Positions 44,702 to 54,952 of a stretch of DNA of 64,000 bases are shown in pieces. Below the pieces are notes generated by a model, which saw only the letters and a list, made by a program, of their open reading frames with translations, did no database searches and had not been told where the DNA came from. Position 1 is the first letter of the stretch, and every line of letters starts with the position of its first letter. Location of the stretch: NCBI RefSeq assembly GCF_009177065.1, contig NZ_WEZF01000023.1, forward strand, positions 50,618-114,617, written 5' to 3'. Source of the DNA: Tautonia marina. Its GTDB lineage: Bacteria; Planctomycetota; Planctomycetia; Isosphaerales; Isosphaeraceae. A program made the position numbers and the translations under genes.

Positions 44702-46156
44702 ATGGCCGGAGGATTGCCGCCCGTGAGTCCGGCCCGCCGTCGTCGCATCTACAAGTGGGAGCTGGACGCCGCCGCTCGAACCCGGCGCGTTTCGGTCTGG
44801 AACGTCTGGGAGCAGATCACCCCCGAGTGGCTCTTCATCATCAGCTTCCTGACCCTCATCGGCATCGGAACCCTCGGCCTGCGAGTGCTTCCGTTCTTCT
44901 ATGCCGACGGCAATCCGGGGCTGGGTTGGATTGATTCGCTGTTCACGGCCACCAGCGCGGTCTGCGTGACCGGCCTGATTGTCGTGGACACGGCGACGTA
45001 TTTCTCGATCTGGGGGAAGCTCTGGATCTTGCTGTTGATTCAGTTCGGCGGCCTGGGAATGATCACCTTCACCACGGTCCTGATCGCCTCGCTCGGGGGG
45101 CGTCCGTCGCTCCGTCAGGAGGCGATCACCGCCGGCTCCCGCGAGGTGGTTCCGACGGTCGATTACCGGGGACTGACCCGACACGTCATCCTCTTTACCT
45201 TGACCTTCGAGGCCATTGGAGCGGTCGTGATGGCCCTGGTCTGGGTCCCTCAGTTCGGGCTATTCGCCGGGGTCGGGCACGCGGTCTTTCACTCGATCAG
45301 CGCCTTTTGCAATGCCGGGTTCTCGACCTTCAGTGATTCGGTGATGAGCTTCCAGACCTGGCCGATCACGCTCAGCCTGTTGATGATCCTGATCGTCGTC
45401 GGCGGGCTCGGCTTCTTGACGCTCGAAGAACTGTGGATGAACGTCAGGGCCAGGCGAGCGCGTCGCGGATTCCGCGTGTCGTTGCACTCGAAGATCGTCC
45501 TGATGATGACCGGCTTGCTCCTGGTTGGTGGGTGGATCGGCTTCGCGGTGCTGGAATGGGACAACACGCTCGACGCCATTCCCGGCTGGGCCCGGCCCAT
45601 CAACGCGCTGTTCATGAGCGTGACGCCAAGGACCGCCGGATTCAATAATGTCGATTACGCCGAGATGACGACCGGCGCCAGCTTCCTGACGATCCTCTTG
45701 ATGTTCATCGGCGGGGCTCCCGGCTCGACGGCCGGCGGCTTGAAGGTCACGACCGTTGCCCTGCCGGGGTTGCTGGCCTGGTCTCGCATCCGAGGGCAAC
45801 GGGTGACCGGATTCCTCAATCGCACCGTGCCGGAAGAAACCATTCAGCGCGCCGTGGGTCTGATTGTGCTGGGCTTCGCCCTCGTGACCGGCTCCATCCT
45901 CCTGATCGTCATCAGCGAAGGGAGCCCACCGGATCGGTTCCTCGACGCCATGTTCGAATGCGTCAGTGCGTTTGACACCGTCGGCCTGAGCCGAAACCTG
46001 ACGAGCGATCTGAGCGGCTTCGGCAGGCTGACGATGGTGGTCTTGATGTTCCTCGGTCGCGTCGGCCTGCCCACTGTGGCCTCGGCCCTGACCGTCGCGG
46101 CCTATCGATCGCCCGGTAATTTCCGATACGCTCAGGAAGATGTCGTCATCGGCTGA
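44702..46156 (+). CDS. ktrB: Potassium uptake membrane subunit KtrB/TrkH
   Basis: The 484-residue membrane protein is the pore subunit of a Ktr/Trk potassium system. Four pore-loop repeats with filter-like sequences are seen: TATSAVCVTGLIVVDTATYF, HSISAFCNAGFSTFSDSVMS, MSVTPRTAGFNNVDYAEMTT and ECVSAFDTVGLSRNLTSDLS, each between transmembrane segments. Potassium moves inward, driven by membrane potential. The next gene, 39 nt downstream and same strand, encodes its regulatory partner, so the two form an operon. Both the pattern and length are standard. Confidence 0.93.
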   Translation: MAGGLPPVSPARRRRIYKWELDAAARTRRVSVWNVWEQITPEWLFIISFLTLIGIGTLGLRVLPFFYADGNPGLGWIDSLFTATSAVCVTGLIVVDTATYFSIWGKLWILLLIQFGGLGMITFTTVLIASLGGRPSLRQEAITAGSREVVPTVDYRGLTRHVILFTLTFEAIGAVVMALVWVPQFGLFAGVGHAVFHSISAFCNAGFSTFSDSVMSFQTWPITLSLLMILIVVGGLGFLTLEELWMNVRARRARRGFRVSLHSKIVLMMTGLLLVGGWIGFAVLEWDNTLDAIPGWARPINALFMSVTPRTAGFNNVDYAEMTTGASFLTILLMFIGGAPGSTAGGLKVTTVALPGLLAWSRIRGQRVTGFLNRTVPEETIQRAVGLIVLGFALVTGSILLIVISEGSPPDRFLDAMFECVSAFDTVGLSRNLTSDLSGFGRLTMVVLMFLGRVGLPTVASALTVAAYRSPGNFRYAQEDVVIG

Positions 46157-46195
46157 CGCCTCGATCCGACCCACCCAAGAGAGAGCTTGCCTCCG

Positions 46196-46888
46196 ATGGA
46201 GAAGAAGCGTTTCGTCGTCGTCGGCCTGGGGAATTTCGGTCACACGATCGCCGCCAAGCTGCACGAGCAAGGGCACGAGGTCGTCGCCGTCGATACCGAC
46301 GAGGACGCCGTCGACCGGATTGCCCCCTACGTGAACACGGCCGCCGTGGGAGACGGCCGCCAGATCGAGACTCTCAAGCGTCTCGGGACCGAGAAGGCCG
46401 ATGTCGGTGTCGTCTCCACCGGAGACGACATCACGGCCAGCATCCTCGCCACGATGGCCATGAAGGACTTGAAGGTCGAGGACATCTTCGTCAAGGTGAT
46501 CTCACTCAACCACGCGAGGGTCATGGACAAGATCGGCGTGACCGAGTCGATCTTCCCCGAGCGCGAGAGCGCTCTTCGTCTGGCGACCCGGATCGCCAGC
46601 CGGGGAATTCTCAACTACATTCGGATGGGAACCACCCTGAGCATCCAGGAGCTGGCCGTTCCCACGAGCTGGATCGGCCGGTCGTTGCGGCAACTGGAAT
46701 TGCCCCGCAAGTACCGCCTCTCGGTCATCGCCGTGCACGACATGCTGCGCGACGAGATGATCCCGATTCCCGATCCCGACGCCCCCTTGAAGGACTCCGA
46801 CACCATCCTCATCGCCGGCAAGGACGAGGACCTCGCCCACGTCGAGAAGGAGATCGAACGCGACAGCCTGCCCCCCGGTCGGCGCTGA
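46196..46888 (+). CDS. ktrA: Potassium uptake regulator KtrA/TrkA
   Basis: The 230-residue cytosolic protein is the RCK regulator that gates KtrB. The N-terminal Rossmann domain has FVVVGLGNFGHTIAAKLHEQ (GxGxxG) and VVAVDTDEDAVDRIAPYVNT; the C-terminal TrkA_C domain (about 140-220) binds nucleotide or ions and includes RSLRQLELPRKYRLSVIAVH. ATG at 46196 is preferred over a TTG three codons earlier. It is the second gene of the ktrB-ktrA pair. Confidence 0.93.
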   Translation: MEKKRFVVVGLGNFGHTIAAKLHEQGHEVVAVDTDEDAVDRIAPYVNTAAVGDGRQIETLKRLGTEKADVGVVSTGDDITASILATMAMKDLKVEDIFVKVISLNHARVMDKIGVTESIFPERESALRLATRIASRGILNYIRMGTTLSIQELAVPTSWIGRSLRQLELPRKYRLSVIAVHDMLRDEMIPIPDPDAPLKDSDTILIAGKDEDLAHVEKEIERDSLPPGRR

Positions 46889-46935
46889 TCGGCAACACTC
46901 GGCCGAACGACGTCATCGCCATCGCAAGAACCAAG

Positions 46936-46979
46936 GAAAAAAAAGGGGACGCGAATCGGACCAGCCGATTCGCGTCCCC
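46936..46979 (-). terminator. Intrinsic terminator of clpX
   Basis: GGGGACGCGAATCGG (46945-46959) and CCGATTCGCGTCCCC (46965-46979) form a perfect 15-bp stem with a five-base loop. Read leftward, the stem is followed by an eight-T run (A-run at 46937-46944), so it ends transcription of the leftward clpX gene 27 nt after its stop. It could also end ktrA transcription from the other side, but lacks a U-run there. Confidence 0.9.
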
Positions 46980-47005
46980 TGTGGACTTCGATTCTGTCCG
47001 ATCGC

Positions 47006-48433
<1,428 letters not shown>

Positions 48434-49046
48434 ACATGATCCTTTCGTCGCATCGCGTCAGGGAAAGAGGGTACGAACACGCGACCAGTCCGCCGATGCT
48501 TCCGGCGGGCAGAGCACGCTCGGAACCTCGAGCCGACGAATGCCAGTCGGAGTTCCGATCCGAATTCGGGTGATGTCCGGTCGAACGATGTGCCACCGTC
48601 TTTCAACACGGGTGCGGTGGTCGCTCCGTCAGTAGGTGTCCGCTCGACGCCGCGCCTGGCAGGCAATCCCGACACGGCTTCCGCCGTTGAATCACTCAGC
48701 CATTCTAGAGCATGGTCGGGGGTGAAGCAAGCGAGGCCGACGGTCATCCTCGATCGGCTTGGAATCTCCTGGCGACAGCCTGCGAGCCCGACGACGGCAC
48801 GATCCGGGCGATCGACAGAATTGCCAAGCCCCTGGCACGGCCAATCCCCTCGGCCCCGAGGCAATTCCCAACGACCATGAAAGCCGGTGGAGTGCGGGCT
48901 CAAGTCCCTCGAGGCAGCGATTGGCACTGACGGCCGGACGATTCCCAGAGTAAAGTATCCGGTACAGATTGATCATTCTCCCCCCTTCTTGAGCCCTCGG
49001 GCCCCTTCGAGGGGATTCGATCAAAGGGCCACGGAGCCGACCGCCG
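48434..49046. other. Long divergent intergenic region clpX / plsC
   Basis: No gene is supported in these 613 nt apart from short random frames. The only visible candidate signal is the promoter-like sequence at 48702-48730. The rest has high GC composition and no obvious repeat, terminator or riboswitch-like hairpin. Confidence 0.45.
48702..48730 (-). promoter_or_regulatory. Candidate promoter upstream of clpX
   Basis: On the leftward strand TTGCTT (48730-48725) and TAGAAT (48707-48702) are spaced 17 bp, a weak -35 and a good -10 box. The predicted leader to clpX would be about 260 nt. It is a tentative call. Confidence 0.3.
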
Positions 49047-49811
49047 ATGAGCGCTGTCGATGCGCCCCGATCTTACGTTGCGCCCTGGTTGCTTCTGGTG
49101 CTCTGGCCGATTCACTGGCTTTTTTTGCGCCTTTATTTTCGGGTGCGCGTCCATCACGCCGACCGCCTGCCGTCGAAAGGGCCTTTGATCCTCGCCCCGA
49201 CGCACCGCACGCGGTCGGACACGTTGATGCTCTACGAAGCCGCTCGGAAGGCTCCGAAATTCCGATCGCTCCGCTTCCTGACCTCCCACAACGAGGTGGC
49301 CCACGGCCTGCAAGGCTGGTTCGTCCGTCGCCTGGGAGCCTTCCCGATCAACACCAACCGCCCGACCCCCGGGGCCCTGAAGCATTGCCGCGAGATTTTG
49401 GAATCGGGCCAGTCGCTCGTCATCTTTCCCGAGGGGAATATCTTCCGATTGCCTCCGGGCGAGGTTCACCCGTTGAAGCCGGGGGCCGCCTGGATCTCGC
49501 TCCAGGTGCAGGAGAAACTGGGAGCCAACCGCCTGACGATCGTGCCGATTCGCCTGAACTATTCGGATCGCCTCCTGAAGTTCGGATCGAGGGCCGACAT
49601 CGAGATCCGCCCGCCGATCCAGGTTTCCGACTACCTGAACTTGCCCCGCAAGGAGGCCATCACCGCGCTGACGGCCGACCTCCAACAGGCCCTCGGCGAC
49701 CGGGTCAACGACGCCCCTCGAACGGTGATCGACGCGCTCGCCCGAGGAGACCTCCTGCCTCCGGTCGATCTCTCGGAGCTTCCAACCGAACGGATCGAGG
49801 AAAACGCCTGA
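49047..49811 (+). CDS. 1-acyl-glycerol-3-phosphate acyltransferase (PlsC-like)
   Basis: The 254-residue protein has the acyltransferase HX4D motif as THRTRSDTLMLYEA (His-x4-Asp), a second block (FVRRLGAFPINTNRPTPGAL), and the PEG motif in VIFPEGNIFRLPPGEVHPLK. An N-terminal membrane segment (APWLLLVLWPIHWLFLRLYF) anchors it. It probably transfers acyl groups to lysophosphatidate or a related lipid for the membrane. A long helical C-terminus (ADLQQALGDRVNDAPRTVID) is an extension. The sulfatase-like gene follows in the same direction, 145 nt later. Confidence 0.9.
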   Translation: MSAVDAPRSYVAPWLLLVLWPIHWLFLRLYFRVRVHHADRLPSKGPLILAPTHRTRSDTLMLYEAARKAPKFRSLRFLTSHNEVAHGLQGWFVRRLGAFPINTNRPTPGALKHCREILESGQSLVIFPEGNIFRLPPGEVHPLKPGAAWISLQVQEKLGANRLTIVPIRLNYSDRLLKFGSRADIEIRPPIQVSDYLNLPRKEAITALTADLQQALGDRVNDAPRTVIDALARGDLLPPVDLSELPTERIEENA

Positions 49812-49955
49812 GCCGAGCCATCCTGGCCGCGATCGATCGTCTTCCGGAGCCCCTCGCGGTCGATCGTCCCGGATCGTGGTCCCTCGGCAACGATCGTGGT
49901 CGACCGGCCCGAGCCCTCTTCGCTCGGATCGGGGGAAGACGCTACAATCGTCGGC

Positions 49956-51470
49956 ATGAACGTCATCGTCATCGCCTGCAATGGTCTGCACCTCGGGTTC
50001 CTTGGTCCGTACGGGAACCCCTGGATCGAGACGCCGAACCTCGATCGCCTGGCGAGCGAGGGGGTGGTCTTCGATCACCACTACCCCGAAAACCTCACCA
50101 CCCTGCCGACCCGTCGCAGCTGGTGGACCGGGCGCTACGGCTTCCCCGACCCCGACCAGGGGTGGACTCCCCTCCGCGCCGACGAACCGATCCTGCCCGA
50201 TCTGCTGTATGATCGCGGCGTTCGATCGGCCTTGATTTCCGACGTGCCCATGCTCCGCCAGGCCGGGCACGGCTTCGGCCGAGGGTTTGATGAGGTCGTC
50301 TGGATCCGAGGGGAAGGATACGACCCGTACATCCTGCCCGACGACCCCCGCGCCTCCGGCGTCTCGATCGCCGACGAGCCGGGCCTCCGCCTGCCTCCCG
50401 ACGACGATCCCGACCGGGAACTCTGGACCCTCCGCTGGGAGCAGTACCTCCGCAACCGAACCGCCTTGAAGCTCAATACCGAGGAAAACGCCGGTTCCGG
50501 CCGCGCCGTTCGGGCCGCGATCGACTGGCTCGACCGCTCGGCCGACACCACGTCTCCCTTCCTGCTCTGGCTCGATCTGTTCAGCCCCCACGGCCCGTGG
50601 GACCCTCCCCCCGCCGACCGCGACCGCTACGTCGCCGTCGAGCCGGACGACTTCGAGGCCGGCGACGAAGGGGACCTGATCGACGACGAGCCCGAAGCGG
50701 ACGACGACGGCGAGGACCTGTTCCTTGACGAGGTCGCCACCTTGATCGACGTGCCCCCCGGCCCCGTCGGCGAGGTGATCTCTGAGGAAGAACTCTACCG
50801 CCTCCGCCGGACCTACGCCGGGGCCGTCACCGCGCTCGATCGCCAGCTTGGCGTCCTGTTCGACCACCTGAAACGCCTCGGCCGGCTCGACGACACCCTC
50901 ATCATCTTCACGTCTGACCAGGGAGAACCGCTCGGCGAACACGGCTTCGTCCGCCGCTTCCGTCCCTGGCTTTATGAGGAACTCGTCCACACGCCGTTAA
51001 TCATCCGCCTGCCGGGAGGCGATCGTGGAGGATCGCGGCACCAGGCGATCGTCCAGTCGGTGGACCTGCTCCCGACGATCCTCTCGGCGCTCGACGCCGA
51101 TGCCTCCCCGTTCGACACCGAGCAACCCTCGATCCACGGGCACGACCTGCTCGCCTTGATCCAGGGACGGGTCACCAAGCTCCGAGACTTCGCCTGCATG
51201 GGAATGGATGTCGAGGAGTTCGCCCTCCGCTCCCACTACTGGCACCTCATTCTTCCCATCGAGGCCGACCCCGACGACCCTCCTCGTTCCGTCGAGCTGT
51301 ACCGCAAACCCGAAGATCGCTGGGATCAAAACGACGTCTCGGAGCGTCACTCCGAACTGACCGAGCATCTCGAACTCGTCCTCCGCCGCTTCGTGGCCGC
51401 CGTCGAGCGCGACGACTTCTCCCAGGTCCTCCCGCTCCGCGATGTCGCCCTGTTCCCACCACCGGCCTGA
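49956..51470 (+). CDS. Sulfatase-superfamily protein lacking catalytic residues
   Basis: The 504-residue protein has the alkaline-phosphatase/sulfatase fold: NPWIETPNLDRLASEGVVFD, the active-site loop LTTLPTRRSWWTGRYG, the metal loop LWLDLFSPHGPWDPP, and TSDQGEPLGEHGFVRRFRPW near the end. In sulfatases the loop reads C/S-x-P-S-R; here Thr49 replaces the Cys/Ser that becomes formylglycine, and the N-terminal D-D metal pair is replaced by C-N (VIVIACNGLHL), while the conserved D-H becomes D-Q. Hydrolysis is therefore improbable. An acidic insert (about 229-255) is rich in Asp/Glu. The ATG at 49956 fits the fold start. It may be a binding protein or an inactive relative. Confidence 0.8.
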   Translation: MNVIVIACNGLHLGFLGPYGNPWIETPNLDRLASEGVVFDHHYPENLTTLPTRRSWWTGRYGFPDPDQGWTPLRADEPILPDLLYDRGVRSALISDVPMLRQAGHGFGRGFDEVVWIRGEGYDPYILPDDPRASGVSIADEPGLRLPPDDDPDRELWTLRWEQYLRNRTALKLNTEENAGSGRAVRAAIDWLDRSADTTSPFLLWLDLFSPHGPWDPPPADRDRYVAVEPDDFEAGDEGDLIDDEPEADDDGEDLFLDEVATLIDVPPGPVGEVISEEELYRLRRTYAGAVTALDRQLGVLFDHLKRLGRLDDTLIIFTSDQGEPLGEHGFVRRFRPWLYEELVHTPLIIRLPGGDRGGSRHQAIVQSVDLLPTILSALDADASPFDTEQPSIHGHDLLALIQGRVTKLRDFACMGMDVEEFALRSHYWHLILPIEADPDDPPRSVELYRKPEDRWDQNDVSERHSELTEHLELVLRRFVAAVERDDFSQVLPLRDVALFPPPA

Positions 51471-51525
51471 TCGGCGACGAACCGGCTTCCTTTTGCCGCG
51501 ATTCTCGGTCCCGTACCCAACGCTC

Positions 51526-51565
51526 GACCCCCGCACCGTCCCGGTTCCGGGTCGATGCGGGGGTC
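51526..51565. terminator. Bidirectional hairpin between convergent genes
   Basis: GACCCCCGCA (51526-51535) pairs with TGCGGGGGTC (51556-51565), and the 20-nt loop has its own CCCGG/CCGGG mini-stem. It lies between the ends of the rightward sulfatase-like and leftward CsrA-like genes and could terminate both, although no U-run is present. Confidence 0.55.
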
Positions 51566-51612
51566 TGTGGTTGAGAGACGGGTTGGAATGATCGAGAGGA
51601 CTTGAACCGAGA

Positions 51613-51939
51613 TCAGTGGGTTTCGATCGTAACCTCCTGCATGGCTCCTTCGTGACTCAATCCCAATTCGGGATCGATGGCAACCGCGGCTTCCGCGACA
51701 AGGACCAGCGGGGGTTCAACCTCGGGCTCGGGGTGTTCGGTCGCCTCCGGTTTCGGCGTGGGCATCCGTCGCTCGGGTCGTCGGATTTCAAAGTTCCTCG
51801 CGGCGTCGTCGAAGGCGAGATTGGTACGGCTGGGCACCCCGGCGGCAGCCTGAATGTCGTAAACACGAAGCCGGATCACGTCTCCAGAGCGGTGAATGAT
51901 CTCGACCCACTGACCCTCTTTGCGCTTCAAGACCAACAT
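51613..51939 (-). CDS. CsrA-like RNA-binding regulator with C-terminal extension
   Basis: The 108-residue protein starts MLVLKRKEGQWVEIIHRSGD and continues with VIRLRVYDIQ, the opening strands of CsrA (M-L-x-L-x-R-x-x-G-E), but the middle is longer (SRTNLAFDDAARNFEIRRPE) and an acidic, Pro-rich tail of about 45 residues follows. CsrA dimers bind GGA motifs near ribosome-binding sites; here two GGA sequences lie just upstream of its own start, one (AAGGAC) being the Shine-Dalgarno, so autoregulation is possible. It is the last gene of a leftward unit with a sigma factor upstream. Planctomycete members of this type are known only by similarity. Confidence 0.65.
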   Translation of the reverse strand: MLVLKRKEGQWVEIIHRSGDVIRLRVYDIQAAAGVPSRTNLAFDDAARNFEIRRPERRMPTPKPEATEHPEPEVEPPLVLVAEAAVAIDPELGLSHEGAMQEVTIETH

Positions 51940-52100
51940 GGTTTTGTCCTTTGTCTTCCAAGATGATCGAAACCAGGTCTGAAAATCCAGGTACGTTCGA
52001 CGTTTATTCGAAAGCGTTTTTGAAAAACCGAAAACGTGCTCAGACAGCGATCCCAACCGTCGCGCCTTGCGACCGGCCTGGAAACAAGAACCTTCGATCC

Positions 52101-52721
52101 TCAGGCAACAATGGCCCGACGGGGTCGTCCGCGTCGTCGGGGGGCGGGCGGAAGCGGGCGGGAGCCCGGCGTCCAGGTCCCACCAAGAATCGCCAGCGCC
52201 TCAAGGTGGATGTAGGTGATTCGAGACGGAGAGAACCCCAGCCGTTCAGCCACCTCGGCGTGGGTCTTCTCTTCCAGATAGATCATCCGGCAGGTCTCGG
52301 CATGCTGGCGAGGGAGCTTCTTCAGCCAGGTTTCGACGGCCTCAACAGCCTCCATCTCGGCGCCGATCGGCTCCCCTTGACCGGGGAACTCGGCGATCAT
52401 CGAATAGCCGCTTTCGGCTCCGTCGGCCAACTGGCATTCGTTCCGGCTTCGCAGAATGCGCTCGCGGCGCACGTCTCGCAGACCTCCCGAGATCCGTTGC
52501 CGGGCGAAGGTCGAGAATTTCACGGCTCGACTCGGTTCGAATGCTCGGGCCGCCTCGACCAGGGCCAGGCAGGCCGCCGACTCGAACTCCTCCCAGATGT
52601 CGGGGAACTGATCCTTGAACGGTCGGGCCAAGGATCGGGCCATCGGCAAGTACTTCACAGCCAGCCGCTGCTGATCTTCCGTCAGCGGAGGGCGTTGCTT
52701 GCGGGGTTTCTCCTGGTACAC
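52101..52721 (-). CDS. Sigma-70 family RNA polymerase sigma factor (non-ECF type)
   Basis: The 206-residue protein has region 2 (YLPMARSLARPFKDQFPDIW, LALVEAARAFEPSRAVKFST with the F-A-R-Q-R-I strand) and region 4 (WLKKLPRQHAETCRMIYLEE, KTHAEVAERLGFSPSRITYI), the latter a helix-turn-helix for the -35 element. Between them is a short linker. The alternative sigma factor presumably directs transcription of unseen genes. A basic C-terminal tail (RRRGRPRRAIVA) follows. It lies upstream of the CsrA-like gene (161 nt) and just downstream of a small helical gene, all leftward. Confidence 0.8.
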   Translation of the reverse strand: MYQEKPRKQRPPLTEDQQRLAVKYLPMARSLARPFKDQFPDIWEEFESAACLALVEAARAFEPSRAVKFSTFARQRISGGLRDVRRERILRSRNECQLADGAESGYSMIAEFPGQGEPIGAEMEAVEAVETWLKKLPRQHAETCRMIYLEEKTHAEVAERLGFSPSRITYIHLEALAILGGTWTPGSRPLPPAPRRRGRPRRAIVA

Positions 52722-52782
52722 GGCGTCTCTCCGTCAGTAGAATGTGCCAAGTTGAAGTCTCAGGACGAGAAACATGTTGCAA

Positions 52783-53148
52783 TTAATTTAATTCAATGGA
52801 TTCATCGTTCGGCAGTGCCTTGCCCATCAGAATCCGCGCTTCAATGCGGTTGGACCTGAGGTGCGCCAGCAATGCCGAACGCTTCATCCGAAGCCGTTCC
52901 AGGTGTGTCATCGCCAGGGCCGGATTGCTCCCTGGTTCCGACAAGTAAACCCAGGCCTGCCGGATCTTCGTTCGAACGGTTTCCAGCTCCGCCAGGAGCC
53001 GCTCATTATCATGGACCAAGCGGACCAGCCGCCGGAAATCGGTCACGGGAGCGTGATCAGGTCTTGCCTCGACATCGAGGCCAAACAAGCGCCCCACCTC
53101 GCCGGCAGTCGCATTGCCGGAGAGCGAGTCGGTCATGGAGAATACCAT
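52783..53148 (-). CDS. Small helical hypothetical protein
   Basis: The 121-residue product is helical and charged: LVRLVHDNERLLAELETVRT, ALAMTHLERLRMKRSALLAH, ending acidic. It carries no recognised motif, but its place as first gene of a leftward unit with a sigma factor suggests a possible partner or anti-sigma factor, purely by position. ATG at 53148 and another at 53136 are both possible. An upstream promoter-like sequence at 53277-53304 fits. Confidence 0.5.
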   Translation of the reverse strand: MVFSMTDSLSGNATAGEVGRLFGLDVEARPDHAPVTDFRRLVRLVHDNERLLAELETVRTKIRQAWVYLSEPGSNPALAMTHLERLRMKRSALLAHLRSNRIEARILMGKALPNDESIELN

Positions 53149-53276
53149 CGTGGAATGTTCCGGTGAGATCTGTTGCCAGCTTCGGCAAACTCCCTCGGGA
53201 CACAGCGGCCAACTCGTGCGCTCGTCATCGAGTCCGCTTCGGCCGCCCGCCCGAACGCTCACCTCCCTGCACCTCA

Positions 53277-53304
53277 ACTATGACCCCAGAATCTGGGCCG
53301 TCAA
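53277..53304 (-). promoter_or_regulatory. Candidate promoter of the sigma/CsrA-like unit
   Basis: Read leftward, TTGACG (53304-53299) and CATAGT (53282-53277) are 16 bp apart, a good -35 and moderate -10 box, placed ~130 nt upstream of the first gene of the unit. Confidence 0.4.
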
Positions 53305-53619
53305 GGAAAAGTTTGCCGATTAGCTGCTTTTTATTGCCGGTTTCTGGACGATTTTCCAAATCTTGTCTTTTTTTGGCTCTTTCCACGATGACTCATCACG
53401 TCCTGTACCTGAGATTTACGACACAGACACCGCCCCGTCTTCAGAAAAATCCGATTGATCGTCGAATTTTGCCATATCCGCATCTGGACCCGTTTTTTCC
53501 CACCCTTCCACTCGCCTGACACTCCCCCGGACTACCGCCCGACCTGAACACTGCCGCAGGCGTTCGGTCTCGGATGAGAAGCGTTTGACGTGAAGTTCCG
53601 AAAACAGGGATTTGTCTTG
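53305..53619. other. AT-richer divergent intergenic stretch
   Basis: The segment between the leftward unit and mutY contains runs of T and A (CTTTTTATTGCC, CTTGTCTTTTTTTGG) and is lower in GC than its surroundings. No gene or clear hairpin is seen; it probably holds upstream control sequences for both sides. Confidence 0.4.
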
Positions 53620-54840
53620 ATGCGCCGATCACAACAAAACCAACGCTCCAAACCGGAATCGAGCGGTTCGGAGAACCTGGCTCCCGACCTCGATCCCTCC
53701 TGGCTTGTGACCGTCCGTCGGGCCCTGCTCGACTGGTACGACCGCGAAGGCCGCGCTGACCTGCCCTGGAGACGCGACCGCGACCCTTACAAGGTCCTCG
53801 TCGCCGAGGTCATGCTCGTTCAGACCACCGTCGCCGCCGCCGGCCCGTTCTTCGAGCGGTTCCTGACCCGGTTCCCGACCCCCGAGGCCCTCGCCTCGGC
53901 CGACGAGGCCGACGTACTCAAGGCCTGGGAGGGGCTCGGCTACTACCGAAGGGCCCGCTTGCTTCACCAGGCGGCTCGGGCGATCGTCGAGCAACATGAT
54001 GGCCAGGTCCCCGGCGACCCCGACGCACTGCGGCGGCTTCCCGGCGTCGGACGCTACATCGCCGGCGCCGTTGCCTCGATCGCCTTCGACCTGCCCGAGC
54101 CGATTCTGGAGGCGAACAGCCAGCGCGTCCTCGCCCGATGGCTCCGATGGGCCGACGACCTCCGCTCCCCAACCTCCCAGACCCGGCTCTGGCAGGCCGC
54201 CGCCCGGCTCGTCCCCCCGGATGACGCCGGCCGGTTTAATCAGGCAATCATGGACCTCGGCGCGACCGTCTGCACCCCCCGATCCCCCCGATGCCTGGCC
54301 TGCCCGGTCGCCGATGCCTGCCTCGCCCGCCGTCACGGGCTTCAGGACGACTTGCCGAAACGCTCGACGCCGACGCCGCCGCTTGAGGTGGCGGAAACGT
54401 GCGTGCTGGCCATCGACGCTCAGGGCCGGTTCCTGGTCGTCCAGCGTGCTGCGGGGAGCCTCTGGGAAGGCTTCTGGGAGTTCCCGACCGTTCATCAATC
54501 CGGGGTCGATCCCGCCGGCCGGGGCTCCGGCGAAGGGCTCACCGATCCGCTCGACCACCGCGTTCGCACCCTGACGGGCGTGTCCCTGGCACTCGGCCCG
54601 CCCGTGCAGACCATCCGATACGCCGTGACCAAGCATCGCGTCAGCCTGTCAGCGATTGCCGCAACCCCGATCGACGGCTCCCCGACCCCCGGCCCTGGCC
54701 TTTCGGCCGTTGCCTGGCTCTCGACTGCCGAACTCGACGCCCTGCCCCGCACCGGGGCGACCCGTCGTCTGTCCCTCTGGGCCTCCTCGCATCCCGAAGC
54801 GTTCATAGGACCTGCTCCCAAGCCCCCCTCGTCATCCTGA
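53620..54840 (+). CDS. mutY: A/G-specific adenine glycosylase MutY
   Basis: The 406-residue DNA-repair enzyme removes adenine mispaired with 8-oxoguanine. Motifs are the catalytic Glu in LVAEVMLVQTTVAAAGPFFE, the helix-hairpin-helix LRRLPGVGRYIAGAVASIAF, catalytic Asp in FNQAIMDLGATVCTPRSP, a [4Fe-4S] cluster C-x6-C-x2-C-x5-C (CTPRSPRCLACPVADAC), and a C-terminal NUDIX-like recognition domain (about 255-390) beginning ETCVLAIDAQGRFLVVQRAA. ATG at 53620 has an AGGGA site nine bases upstream; a GTG at 53590 is less likely. It is followed by an ECF sigma factor in the same direction. Confidence 0.95.
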   Translation: MRRSQQNQRSKPESSGSENLAPDLDPSWLVTVRRALLDWYDREGRADLPWRRDRDPYKVLVAEVMLVQTTVAAAGPFFERFLTRFPTPEALASADEADVLKAWEGLGYYRRARLLHQAARAIVEQHDGQVPGDPDALRRLPGVGRYIAGAVASIAFDLPEPILEANSQRVLARWLRWADDLRSPTSQTRLWQAAARLVPPDDAGRFNQAIMDLGATVCTPRSPRCLACPVADACLARRHGLQDDLPKRSTPTPPLEVAETCVLAIDAQGRFLVVQRAAGSLWEGFWEFPTVHQSGVDPAGRGSGEGLTDPLDHRVRTLTGVSLALGPPVQTIRYAVTKHRVSLSAIAATPIDGSPTPGPGLSAVAWLSTAELDALPRTGATRRLSLWASSHPEAFIGPAPKPPSSS

Positions 54841-54952
54841 CAAGAACTCCCTGGACCCGTCCGTGTCATCGGACGAGAATACGTGGATCACACCCGATCG
54901 GCAGCGCGGCTCTCAAAGGCTTGCCGATCGAATCGACCCAGAGGCGAGGCTC

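Noticed and set aside
48900..50990. Leftward 696-codon frame opposite plsC and the sulfatase-like gene
   Set aside because: The opposite strand carries conserved motifs for both proteins, and this frame has random Arg/Gly/Glu composition.
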